DNA of 47,528 nt from Clostridium sp. GTDB taxonomy: Bacteria; Bacillota; Clostridia; Peptostreptococcales; Peptostreptococcaceae. The stretch covers positions 1 through 47,528 of the forward strand of contig JALFMW010000312.1 in NCBI GenBank assembly GCA_022782605.1, in the 5' to 3' direction. This document shows, one piece after another, positions 17,832-25,559 of this stretch (positions are counted from its first letter, which is position 1; the number at the start of each line of letters is the position of its first letter). The position numbers and the translations under genes are program-made. The notes beneath the pieces were generated by a model. That model had not been told where the DNA came from, did not search any database, and saw only the letters and a program-made list of their open reading frames with translations.

Positions 17832-20228
17832 TTACATACTATATATATCAGAAAATTCTATATTACATCTTTCCACATGTTTACTTTTTCTATCAGTATC
17901 ATAATTTTCCTTATTATTTTCTTCTATTAATTTTATTGGAATAGTAAAGATAAATTCTGAGCCCTTTCCTAACTCACTATGCACATCTATCTTTCCACCA
18001 TGCATATGTACCAAGTTTTTTACTATTGATAGTCCAATTCCACTTCCTTCACATTTACGATTAAGTGATACATCAACTTGTTCAAATCTATCAAAAACAG
18101 TATTTAACTTTTCTGAAGGTATACCAACCCCACTATCCTTTATCAATACTGTAATTTCCTCTGGATTAGAGTTAATTGTAACATGTATAAGTCCATTCTC
18201 TGGTGTATATTTTATAGCATTGGATAAAATATTAAGCATGATTCTCTCTATTTTATCTGGATCACAATATGTAATTATTTCTTCTTTATCTGTATCAAAT
18301 ACAAGATTAATATTATTATTTTTTGTATAATCTGCAACAGATAAAGTAATATCTTCTATAATATTTACTATATTTTGATTTGAGCATCTAAGATTATATG
18401 CTCCCATATCCATTTTATTTATATCGATTAAGTTATTAACCAGTCTCAATAATCTATACGCATTTTGTCTTATATAGTTTGAATATTTCTTTAAATTTTC
18501 CAATTTGATATTATTGTTTTCTATGTTTTTATTAAGTACTTGAGTAGTTCCCAATAAAATATTTATTGGTGTTCTAAATTCATGTGATATATTTGAGAAA
18601 AATTCATTTTTAGCAATTTCTAATTTAACTACTTGTTCTAGTTTTTTATTCTTATTTTCTATTTCAAGCCTATTAGTAATATCTCTAGCTGCTATGATAT
18701 AATTTTCTTCTATACTAAAATATTCACTACTCCATTCTAAGTAAACATATTGACCATTCTTATGTCTATATCTTATTATATTTCTAGTAATTTGACCCTC
18801 TATATCATCTAATATTCGTTTTCCTTTAAAACTTTCTAAATCTTCAGGATGAATAATATCTGTAATTAGCATCGATAGTAATTCTTCTTCACTCCATCCT
18901 AAAACATTAGTCCAACTTGGACTTAATTTTTTTATATATCTATCTTTTCCTATTATAGCTACCAAATCTGCGGAAACATTTAAAAAACGTTCTAATTCTT
19001 TTTCAGTATACTTCCTTTTTTTATTTTCAACAGATACTTCTTGAGATAATCTAATATTTTTTATTAACATTGCTATTTGATTACATATGTATTTCATATG
19101 TTCATCACAGTTAAATCTAGGATAATTATCATTTCTATAACTTAGTGCTATTATTCCTATAAATTCATCAAATAATTTAATTGAATAATTACCAAAATAA
19201 TTTAATTCTTCTACAAGTACATCTTTCTCTCTTAGCATATCTGGCAATTTATCTTTATGAAGTATACAGTTAGAATACTTTCTATATACTTCAGATTGTA
19301 TATCAGCTTTTTTTAATGATATAACTTCATTCTCTTTAATGTTTAAAACTGAATTTTCTAAATTTATAATTGGTTTTAATCCTTCTATTTTTTCATCATA
19401 GAGCATTAAAGATAAGCCATCTGATTTTGTATATTCAAGTATATACTGAGATATATTATTTAATATATCATTTAGCTTCATATTCTTATTTTTTCTTTCA
19501 AAGTTATTTTCCATAATTGCTCTATTATAGTTTTTATATAACTCTTCTGATATAGTTTTGGATAAGTTTACATTTCTTGTTGTTGCTACAATATATTTAG
19601 TATTTCCATCTTCATCAAATATTGGTGCCTTAAAGCTCTTATACCAACATGAACTTCCATCAATAATTGCCTTTTCATTAAATATTTTTGCACTTTTATT
19701 TTTAAAAACTTCACTATTATTTTTATTAAAATTATTATAAGTTTCATCGTCCCAATAAATATTATTGTATTTACCTATTATATTTTCTCTTTTCTCATTT
19801 AACATTTCAGAAAAATTATTATTAACATATAAATATTTTCCATTTTTATCTATTATAAATGCAGCAACATCTATATTATCTAAAAGATCTTCTAGCATAT
19901 CCATATTATATGGTTTATCCTCATTTTTTTCACCAATAATAACTATACTTTTTTGATTATTAAAATTTTCCATACTTATATTTGAATTGACTTTAATAAC
20001 TTCATTTGACTTTGTATAAAACTCTAAAATTTCATCTATACCTTGATTATCTTCTGACAACTCATTAAAGTAATTGAATTTATTTATTATTTTTCTTATA
20101 TCTTTGTTTAATATTTCATCTTTTTTGTAATTAAATCTTTTTAAAAAACTTTCATTACAAAATATTATTTCTCCCTCAAGATTTACTACTATTATATATT
20201 CACTAATTTTATTATAGATAGATAACAT
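17832..20228 (-). CDS. PAS-PAS-GAF-PAS sensor histidine kinase
   Basis: 798 residues without membrane helices, so a cytoplasmic sensor. Approximate order: PAS 5-105, PAS 110-225, GAF 250-390, PAS 405-525 (LGWSEEELLSM ... AARDITNRL), HisKA from about 540 with ISHEFRTPINIL, and HATPase with NILSNAIKYT, DSGVGIP and GSGIGLSI. There is no receiver and no response regulator beside it, which makes it an orphan kinase; in clostridia such kinases often feed Spo0A. The catalytic half resembles that of the large propeller kinase at 8336. The start at 20228 follows GAGGGG by seven bases; an upstream ATG at 20261 lacks a site. The GAF has no obvious haem or iron-sulfur motif. Confidence 0.92.
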   Translation of the reverse strand: MLSIYNKISEYIIVVNLEGEIIFCNESFLKRFNYKKDEILNKDIRKIINKFNYFNELSEDNQGIDEILEFYTKSNEVIKVNSNISMENFNNQKSIVIIGEKNEDKPYNMDMLEDLLDNIDVAAFIIDKNGKYLYVNNNFSEMLNEKRENIIGKYNNIYWDDETYNNFNKNNSEVFKNKSAKIFNEKAIIDGSSCWYKSFKAPIFDEDGNTKYIVATTRNVNLSKTISEELYKNYNRAIMENNFERKNKNMKLNDILNNISQYILEYTKSDGLSLMLYDEKIEGLKPIINLENSVLNIKENEVISLKKADIQSEVYRKYSNCILHKDKLPDMLREKDVLVEELNYFGNYSIKLFDEFIGIIALSYRNDNYPRFNCDEHMKYICNQIAMLIKNIRLSQEVSVENKKRKYTEKELERFLNVSADLVAIIGKDRYIKKLSPSWTNVLGWSEEELLSMLITDIIHPEDLESFKGKRILDDIEGQITRNIIRYRHKNGQYVYLEWSSEYFSIEENYIIAARDITNRLEIENKNKKLEQVVKLEIAKNEFFSNISHEFRTPINILLGTTQVLNKNIENNNIKLENLKKYSNYIRQNAYRLLRLVNNLIDINKMDMGAYNLRCSNQNIVNIIEDITLSVADYTKNNNINLVFDTDKEEIITYCDPDKIERIMLNILSNAIKYTPENGLIHVTINSNPEEITVLIKDSGVGIPSEKLNTVFDRFEQVDVSLNRKCEGSGIGLSIVKNLVHMHGGKIDVHSELGKGSEFIFTIPIKLIEENNKENYDTDRKSKHVERCNIEFSDIYSM

Positions 20229-20307
20229 TTTTATTCCCCTCTTGCTAATACTTAATGCCATTTATTTAAAACCCGTTTTAGTACATATTTTACCATATAT
20301 CTATAAG

Positions 20308-21090
20308 TTATTGTATCTCTTTTAAAATATTTTTAAAGTCTGGTTTATATTGAATAACCTTTTTGTTTTTTAATAAGAAAGCATTGTTTGGACAAGTATT
20401 AATGCATCTTTGACAAAATAAACAATTATCGCTAAAGCTTATCTCTTCATTTATTTTAATACATCCTACGGGACATGAATTTTCACATAGTTTGCACTTA
20501 GTACATTTATCTTTATCTATGGTAATTTTCTTATTTTCAAAAGCAACATAATAATTGAAAATAAATTTATATGTCTTATCTACCATTTTTACTGTTAGTT
20601 TTTTCCTTGGATAAATTTTAACTTCATTCTCTAAAAAGCTCTTTATACTTTTTTCTATTTTTAATAATGCTTTTTTCATAAGTTCATTTTCCTCTTCCTT
20701 AGATGATTTTTTAAACATGAAATTATAAAAATTATTTGGCATGGTAAAAAATGTACAATATGTAATATTAAGATCTGGCATTCTATTTATACAGTGTTGA
20801 AAAGATGTACTATCTTTAAAAGATGCTTGGGTTGTAAATAACATACATTTTCCTTTATAATTCTTTAAATATTTTTCCATATATTTTAATAATATTTCAG
20901 GATATCTATCAACATAAACTGGAGCTCCTATTATTAAAAACTTGTAATCATTGGGATTTATTTTATCTTTTTCTATATTTATCAAATCAGATTCATAACC
21001 GTATTCTTGCAATTTATTTTTTATATTTTTAGCAATAAATTTAGTATTTCCTGTTCCCGAAAAATAGATAACTGCAATTTTATTCATCAT
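20308..21090 (-). CDS. Flavodoxin-ferredoxin fusion (EFR1 family)
   Basis: 260 residues. Residues 1-160 are a flavodoxin fold with the FMN phosphate loop SGTGNT near residue 11. The C-terminal part carries two [4Fe-4S] motifs, CTKCKLCENSCP and CLFCQRCINTCP, both CxxCxxCxxxCP. This EFR1-type protein is a self-contained electron carrier coupling FMN to two clusters, soluble in the cytoplasm of anaerobes. Its partner is not shown. GGGGTGATA precedes two consecutive ATG codons; either may be used. The kinase gene starts 79 bases downstream, possibly on the same transcript. Confidence 0.9.
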   Translation of the reverse strand: MMNKIAVIYFSGTGNTKFIAKNIKNKLQEYGYESDLINIEKDKINPNDYKFLIIGAPVYVDRYPEILLKYMEKYLKNYKGKCMLFTTQASFKDSTSFQHCINRMPDLNITYCTFFTMPNNFYNFMFKKSSKEEENELMKKALLKIEKSIKSFLENEVKIYPRKKLTVKMVDKTYKFIFNYYVAFENKKITIDKDKCTKCKLCENSCPVGCIKINEEISFSDNCLFCQRCINTCPNNAFLLKNKKVIQYKPDFKNILKEIQ

Positions 21091-21158
21091 AGTATCACCC
21101 CTATTATTAATACTTATAATAATTTATCTTTATACCTATTTCATATAGTTGTCAATAT

Positions 21159-21192
21159 AAAAAAGCAGTTACTAGAATTTTTCCTAGTAACT
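21159..21192 (-). terminator. Terminator of the AIM24-like gene
   Basis: AGTTACTAG (21167-21175) and CTAGTAACT (21184-21192) form a 9-base-pair stem; on the minus strand a T run follows. Confidence 0.8.
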
Positions 21193-21211
21193 ACTCTCTG
21201 TACTTAAGTAA

Positions 21212-21889
21212 TTAATTTGTACTTGTTGGAATATATGAACCAACTCTAAGAGCAAACTCATTCATATTCATTGTTTGAAGTACAATTTTTCCTGGTCCTG
21301 TAAGCTTAGTTAAGAATAAACCTTCTCCACCAAAGAATACATTTCCAAATCCTTTAACAGTTTCCACTTCATATCTTACAGAGTTTTCAAACCCAACAAG
21401 ATTTCCTGTATCTATTTTTATAACTTCCCCTGGAGCTAAGTCCATTTCTATTGCATCTCCGTCAACTTCTAAGAAGGCCATACCATTTCCTCTTAATTCC
21501 TGAAGTATAAATCCTTCACCACCGAAAAATCCACTTCCAAGTTTCTTATTAAAAGTAGTTTTTAAATCTACTGAAGACTCAGCAGCTAAGAAAGCTCCCT
21601 TTTGAATAGTAAAGCTTCCTTTAGAAACATCTACTGGTAATATACTTCCTGGAACTGTTGATGCAAATGCAATCTTAGCATCTTGAGTTGCAGTGTATGT
21701 TGCCATAAACATAGATTCTCCAGCAAACATTCTACCTATACCTTTTAAAATTCCACCTCTAGTATTTGTATCCATTTTTATTCCTTCAGTTTGATAAAAC
21801 ATTCCTCCAGATTGTGTAAACATTGACTCTCCTCTAGATAAAGATACCTCTACACATGGTACAACATTTCCTTTTATCTCGTAATTCAT
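21212..21889 (-). CDS. TIGR00266 / AIM24 family protein
   Basis: 225 residues of beta-rich sequence with the repeated glycine-rich blocks of this family: GESMFTQSGGMFYQTEGI, MFAGESMFMATYTA, GSGFFGGEGFILQ and GNVFFGGEGLFLTKLTG. The family adopts a double-stranded beta-helix trimer related to tryptophan-RNA-binding attenuation protein folds; its bacterial role is not established. No signal or membrane segment. A GGGGG site precedes the ATG. It is monocistronic, with its own terminator. Confidence 0.88.
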   Translation of the reverse strand: MNYEIKGNVVPCVEVSLSRGESMFTQSGGMFYQTEGIKMDTNTRGGILKGIGRMFAGESMFMATYTATQDAKIAFASTVPGSILPVDVSKGSFTIQKGAFLAAESSVDLKTTFNKKLGSGFFGGEGFILQELRGNGMAFLEVDGDAIEMDLAPGEVIKIDTGNLVGFENSVRYEVETVKGFGNVFFGGEGLFLTKLTGPGKIVLQTMNMNEFALRVGSYIPTSTN

Positions 21890-22065
21890 TTACTTTCCCC
21901 CTTAATTTATTCACCTTTATTACTGAAAATTTATTCATCATACATCAGTATATTCATTCAGTAAATTTAGTTTATTTATAAAGTATATTTAACTATATCA
22001 TAAAACTTATATATAATCATCATTAATTGTTTATAATTTTATTAAATATTTAAAGTAATTTTCTA

Positions 22066-22081
22066 AACTCTACGGAGAGTT
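22066..22081. promoter_or_regulatory. GC-richer dyad upstream of the XRE-SOR gene
   Basis: AACTCT-ACGG-AGAGTT is a perfect 6-base-pair inverted repeat with a four-base centre, 52 bases before the start at 22134. It stands out from very AT-rich surroundings and could be an operator for the encoded regulator or a leader hairpin. Confidence 0.4.
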
Positions 22082-22133
22082 GATTGAAAAAGTTTATTGT
22101 AGGGTTTATTCTATATATGTGGAGGTGAGTAAA

Positions 22134-22730
22134 ATGAATCCAGAAAAAATAGGTAGTCTGATACTTCAACTCAGAAAAGAAAAAAATCTTACCCAAAAAC
22201 AATTAAGCGAGATATTAGGCGTGTCTGACAAAACAGTTTCAAAGTGGGAACGCGGGGCTGGATGCCCTGATATATCTTTATTGAGAGATATATCTAAAAT
22301 TTTTAACGTAGATATAGAAAAAATACTTCTTGGTGATTTACAAGAAAATGATATAAATGGAGGAAATATGAAAAGAATTAAATTTTATGTATGCCCAAAT
22401 TGTGGCAATGTTATAAACTCAACAGGAGATGGTGATTTTTCTTGTTGCGGTAGAAAATTAGAAGCTCTAGTTCCAAAAGTAATGGATGAAAACCACAGTA
22501 TAAATATAGAAGAAGTTGAAAATGACTACTATATTGAAATAAATCATGAGATGACTAAAGAACATTTTATTTCTTTTGTAGCTTATGTAACTTATGATAG
22601 AGTTCTTTTAATAAAACTTTATCCTGAACAAAGTCCAACAGTAAGATTCCCTAGACTTTGTGGAAAATTTGAAAGAGGAAAGTTCTACATGTATTGTAAT
22701 CAACATGGATTGTTGATGAAAGGAAAATAA
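22134..22730 (+). CDS. XRE-family DNA-binding domain fused to a desulfoferrodoxin (superoxide-reductase-like) domain
   Basis: 198 residues. Residues 5-60 are a Cro/CI-type helix-turn-helix (LTQKQLSEILGVSDKTVSKWERG). Residues 79-198 align with a whole desulfoferrodoxin. The rubredoxin-like centre I has Cys87, Cys90, Cys104 and Cys105. The superoxide-reductase centre II has His121, His138, His144, Cys188 and His191, with the typical CNxHGL end. The catalytic lysine next to the first histidine (EKH in classical enzymes) is Asn120 here (ENH), which suggests sensing or slow turnover. GGAGGTGAG precedes the ATG at 22134. A second site, GGAGG, four bases before Met79 at 22368, could let the iron domain be made alone. 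Likely an oxygen- or superoxide-responsive repressor; inference. Confidence 0.88.
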   Translation: MNPEKIGSLILQLRKEKNLTQKQLSEILGVSDKTVSKWERGAGCPDISLLRDISKIFNVDIEKILLGDLQENDINGGNMKRIKFYVCPNCGNVINSTGDGDFSCCGRKLEALVPKVMDENHSINIEEVENDYYIEINHEMTKEHFISFVAYVTYDRVLLIKLYPEQSPTVRFPRLCGKFERGKFYMYCNQHGLLMKGK

Positions 22731-22773
22731 TTATAAATACTTGTGAATATTGGATAAATTAATATTCATTCAA

Positions 22774-22822
22774 ATTAAAATAGCAGTTAAATTTCAAAAA
22801 CAAATTTAACTGCTATTTTAAT
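22774..22822. terminator. 21-bp perfect bidirectional terminator
   Basis: Bases 22774-22794 and 22802-22822 are exact complements around a seven-base loop, with A/T runs at both outer edges. It lies between the convergent XRE-SOR and rhodanese genes. Confidence 0.9.
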
Positions 22823-22824
22823 AT

Positions 22825-23169
22825 TTATATTCTACTTAGTTTGCCTTTATATGAAGATATCCCTCCACTTAAATTGTAAACTTTATTAAATCCATTTTTA
22901 TATAAGATATCTGCTGCTTTTGCACTTCTACCTCCTGATGCACAATAGACTAATATCTCACTATCTTTATAAGAACTTAAACTTGATAATTTAGATGAAA
23001 GCTCATTCACAGGTATATTTCGTGCATTTGGAATATGCCCTGTTTTAAATTCACCTAGATTTCTAACATCAATAATCAATATATTGCTATTATTTAAGAG
23101 TTTTTGTAACTGGGATTTGTTTACTGTAGTATATCCTCTTCCTCTAAAAAGTCTTGATAAAAATCCCAT
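22825..23169 (-). CDS. Single-domain rhodanese
   Basis: 114 residues, one rhodanese domain (about 15-110). The active-site loop is YCASGGRS with the catalytic cysteine, preceded by the usual IDVRNLGEFKTGHIPNA. The N-terminal MGFLSRLFRGRG is a short amphipathic basic lead, not a clear signal peptide. Such proteins carry persulfide sulfur between partners. It is the second gene of a pair with the C_GCAxxG protein, 21 bases apart, with GGAGGATGAGG as ribosome binding site. A role in sulfide or persulfide handling fits the sulfur genes further along the window. Confidence 0.92.
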   Translation of the reverse strand: MGFLSRLFRGRGYTTVNKSQLQKLLNNSNILIIDVRNLGEFKTGHIPNARNIPVNELSSKLSSLSSYKDSEILVYCASGGRSAKAADILYKNGFNKVYNLSGGISSYKGKLSRI

Positions 23170-23190
23170 AAAACCTCATCCTCCATATTT

Positions 23191-23556
23191 TTACTTATTG
23201 TCTAAAACTTCTTTTAATGCATTATATGAAAAATCTATTATTTCGCTACAACTTATCTTATTTTTCTTTAAATTAGTACAAATTTCTGAGTCATACTGCT
23301 CTCTAACTTTTTTTAATATTTCTTTTGCACATTTTCTAGCTTCATTTGGAGATTCATTATCTTCTCTACCTTTTAAAAATCCTGCTACCAATACTGCTGC
23401 ATTGACAGCTCCACATAAACTACCTACTGCCATGCCTGTTCCCATTCCACTTCCCATTGCAATTGGTATATTTGTATTAAATTCTTCATTATAAGATTTT
23501 ATAATAGCTTCAGCGCAATTATATCCTTGACTATGATAAATTGATGGTTTTGTCAT
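23191..23556 (-). CDS. C_GCAxxG_C_C family redox protein
   Basis: 121 residues with the family pattern: GYNCAEAI near residue 12, GSGMGTGMAVGSLCGAVNAA at about 35-54, then a later Cys in KCAKEI and two in SEICTNLKKNKISC. The name describes the conserved cysteines, assumed to be redox-active or metal-binding; no activity is established. No signal peptide. GGGAG lies six bases before the ATG. It is co-transcribed with the rhodanese downstream, which suggests a shared role in thiol or persulfide chemistry. Confidence 0.88.
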   Translation of the reverse strand: MTKPSIYHSQGYNCAEAIIKSYNEEFNTNIPIAMGSGMGTGMAVGSLCGAVNAAVLVAGFLKGREDNESPNEARKCAKEILKKVREQYDSEICTNLKKNKISCSEIIDFSYNALKEVLDNK

Positions 23557-23663
23557 TTTTATTCTCCCTTTTTTGAATTATTATTAATATAATTATATTT
23601 TATCACTATTTTTTAATACTTCAGTAACCTTGTCACAAAAAACTGAAATTTTTATTAATTCTC

Positions 23664-24023
23664 CTAATTCCATTTATACTCTGAGTTTAATTTATCAGGT
23701 ATATCTTTTACATTTATCTCACGCATTAACATGCACCCATCCATTTCACCTGAATAATAAAAAGAAATAATCCATTCATCAGGAGAATATCCTTTGTATT
23801 CATAAACTTGATTATTTTTATCATTATCTACAATTCCAATTTGCTTTCCTCTAAAAGATTTTTCAACTGCACAAAATGGTACATATATTTTATCATTCCA
23901 AGTTATTGCCATATAATCTTCATTTTCCATAGATGACATATTCTCCAAAGGTTGACTTTTTACACAGGCTGTCATTATCATTGATATGCATAAAATCATT
24001 GTTATTATAAATCTTCTTTTCAT
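23664..24023 (-). CDS. Small lipoprotein
   Basis: 119 residues. A classical lipoprotein signal peptide (MKRRF, hydrophobic core, lipobox MTAC, Cys20 as lipid-bearing residue) is followed by a compact beta-rich domain containing ITWNDKIYVPFCAVEKSF. Two more cysteines (in PFCAV and GCML) might form a disulfide. I do not recognise the domain. It is the last gene of a four-gene run from 25358, 33 bases after the preceding gene, so it is probably made with the DUF2975/HTH pair. Confidence 0.8.
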   Translation of the reverse strand: MKRRFIITMILCISMIMTACVKSQPLENMSSMENEDYMAITWNDKIYVPFCAVEKSFRGKQIGIVDNDKNNQVYEYKGYSPDEWIISFYYSGEMDGCMLMREINVKDIPDKLNSEYKWN

Positions 24024-24056
24024 AATTTACCTCAGTATATTTTTTATTTTTTGTTC

Positions 24057-24608
24057 TTACGTATCTAAGTCATAAATATAAAGTTTATTTCTATCTAAAT
24101 CTAATATTGATATGGTGAAATTATAAGAATACCTTTCATTAATATCAACATCAGCCTCTTTTGGATATTTTTCTGCATATCTATCTCTAAAATAATAAAT
24201 ACCATTTTTTATATCTCTTGGTATATGTCCACCATCTTCAAAGTAACCATCTCCATAATCCACATTGTCAAATTCACCACCAAATACTATTTTTTGATAC
24301 TTTTCAGGCAATGGCATATTACTCCACTTATTATTCTTTTTTGCTTCTTTTAAAAATTCTTTTTTACCCTTTTCATTTAGCTTTATAATTACATAGCTTT
24401 CACCATCACCAAGAAATCCACCATGATCATTTCCATAATCCAAAACAGTAGAATCTTTCGGTATTGAAATTCCTATTCTATCACTATATGTTGAAGGTGT
24501 ATTCATACGTATTTTATAATCATTGCTCATTTTAATATAAATAAGTTTATATCCTGTAACAATAAATACTATTATTAATAAAACTATATAAATCTTTCTT
24601 ATTTTCAT
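24057..24608 (-). CDS. Membrane-anchored extracellular protein, unknown
   Basis: 183 residues. One N-terminal membrane helix (about 5-25) without lipobox or clear cleavage site, so it is likely anchored with the rest outside the cell. The outer domain is rich in Asp, Gly and Tyr (DYGNDHGGFLGDGESY, NVDYGDGYFEDGGH), which might bind calcium. No family recognised. It sits 30 bases after the HTH gene and 33 before the lipoprotein gene. Both of these exported proteins are candidates for the function controlled by the HTH protein. Confidence 0.75.
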   Translation of the reverse strand: MKIRKIYIVLLIIVFIVTGYKLIYIKMSNDYKIRMNTPSTYSDRIGISIPKDSTVLDYGNDHGGFLGDGESYVIIKLNEKGKKEFLKEAKKNNKWSNMPLPEKYQKIVFGGEFDNVDYGDGYFEDGGHIPRDIKNGIYYFRDRYAEKYPKEADVDINERYSYNFTISILDLDRNKLYIYDLDT

Positions 24609-24638
24609 TAAAATTATCCCCTTGTATTTCTTATTAGG

Positions 24639-24860
24639 TTATTCTTCTATTTCATCATCTTGTACATATTCAAGAATATCTCCCGGCTGACAATCTAGAG
24701 CCTTGCATATTTCATTTAATGTAGTAAATCTCACAGCTTTTGCCTTATTATTTTTTAAGATAGATAAGTTAGCCATAGTAATTCCCAACTTCTTTGAAAG
24801 CTCTGTGGCACTCATTTTTCTTTTTGCCATCATCACATCTAAATTTACAATTATAGCCAT
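24639..24860 (-). CDS. Small XRE regulator (HTH_26 / YozG type)
   Basis: 73 residues, almost wholly a Cro/CI helix-turn-helix: MSATELSKKLGITMANLSILKNNKAKAVRFTTLNEICKALDCQPGDILEY. This small type is habitually encoded next to a DUF2975 membrane protein, as here, 12 bases after it. It probably autoregulates the operon. A tandem palindromic repeat upstream of the first gene is a candidate operator. Confidence 0.93.
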   Translation of the reverse strand: MAIIVNLDVMMAKRKMSATELSKKLGITMANLSILKNNKAKAVRFTTLNEICKALDCQPGDILEYVQDDEIEE

Positions 24861-24872
24861 ATACTTTCCTCC

Positions 24873-25358
24873 TTAAATAGTTTTATCATTTTCATCCTTT
24901 ATTTCTATAGTCATTTCAAATAATTTAGATGAAACAAGAGCAAAAACTCCTATTGCCAATGATAAGAATGAAACTATAATACAGCTAAAAATAGTAATTG
25001 CATAAAGGTATATATTAAATGCAAAGTAAAATATTATATTCATTACGTCAAAGATAATAACTTCACTAAAAGCACAATAAGCAATATTATTTATATGCTT
25101 TGGTACACTTTTTGAAAAAGGATTTTTACTCGTAATATGAGTACATAACTTTTTTAAATTCAATAAAGCAATTATATAAGGTATTGCACAAATATATATT
25201 CCTCCAGTTATAATTATTATAAATTTTGGTTCTATGGCAATTTCTGAACTTTTACTAAGTGCTCCTAATATAAAAGGAACACCTGCTAACAAAATTAAAG
25301 TTAGTCCTATACCTACTGAAACTATAATGTTTAAAATTTTAGAAAAATTATTTTTCAT
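24873..25358 (-). CDS. DUF2975 membrane protein
   Basis: 161 residues with four predicted membrane helices (about 8-30, 45-65, 95-115 and 125-150), the usual plan of DUF2975. The start is the ATG at 25358, with GGAGAG six bases before it; the longer frame to 25460 lacks a ribosome binding site and is Lys/Tyr-rich intergenic sequence. It is the first gene of the operon DUF2975 - HTH - anchored protein - lipoprotein. The DUF2975/HTH pair is common in Firmicutes; the membrane protein may control the regulator, but its mechanism is unknown. Confidence 0.88.
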   Translation of the reverse strand: MKNNFSKILNIIVSVGIGLTLILLAGVPFILGALSKSSEIAIEPKFIIIITGGIYICAIPYIIALLNLKKLCTHITSKNPFSKSVPKHINNIAYCAFSEVIIFDVMNIIFYFAFNIYLYAITIFSCIIVSFLSLAIGVFALVSSKLFEMTIEIKDENDKTI

Positions 25359-25414
25359 TTTCTTCTCTCCTTTTTTATTTTCTCTAATTATATTAATATA
25401 TTTTTTGTAACAAC

Positions 25415-25450
25415 TCAATAAATATTTATCGTTTTTCAATAAATATTTAT
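25415..25450. repeat. Tandem palindromic repeat, candidate operator of the DUF2975/HTH operon
   Basis: TCAATAAATATTTAT occurs twice (25415-25429 and 25436-25450), exactly 21 bases apart, two helical turns. Each copy contains the 12-base palindrome ATAAATATTTAT. The pair lies 57-92 bases before the start of the DUF2975 gene. Confidence 0.5.
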
Positions 25451-25503
25451 TTATAAACAATTACATTTTCATTATAAATATATCTAAATTTCACTTCAAA
25501 TAA

Positions 25504-25546
25504 AAAAATAACAACCATTTTTATATTTCAAATAGTTGTTATTTTT
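25504..25546 (-). terminator. Terminator of the symporter gene
   Basis: AAAAATAACAAC pairs with GTTGTTATTTTT, 13 bases after the symporter stop on the minus strand, with a following T run. Confidence 0.82.
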
Positions 25547-25559
25547 GTTATATATTTAA

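Noticed and set aside
23084-23494. 136-residue plus-strand frame opposite the rhodanese and C_GCAxxG genes
   Set aside because: It has no ribosome binding site, lies antisense to two well-supported genes and spans their junction; its amino acids are the mirror of their codons.
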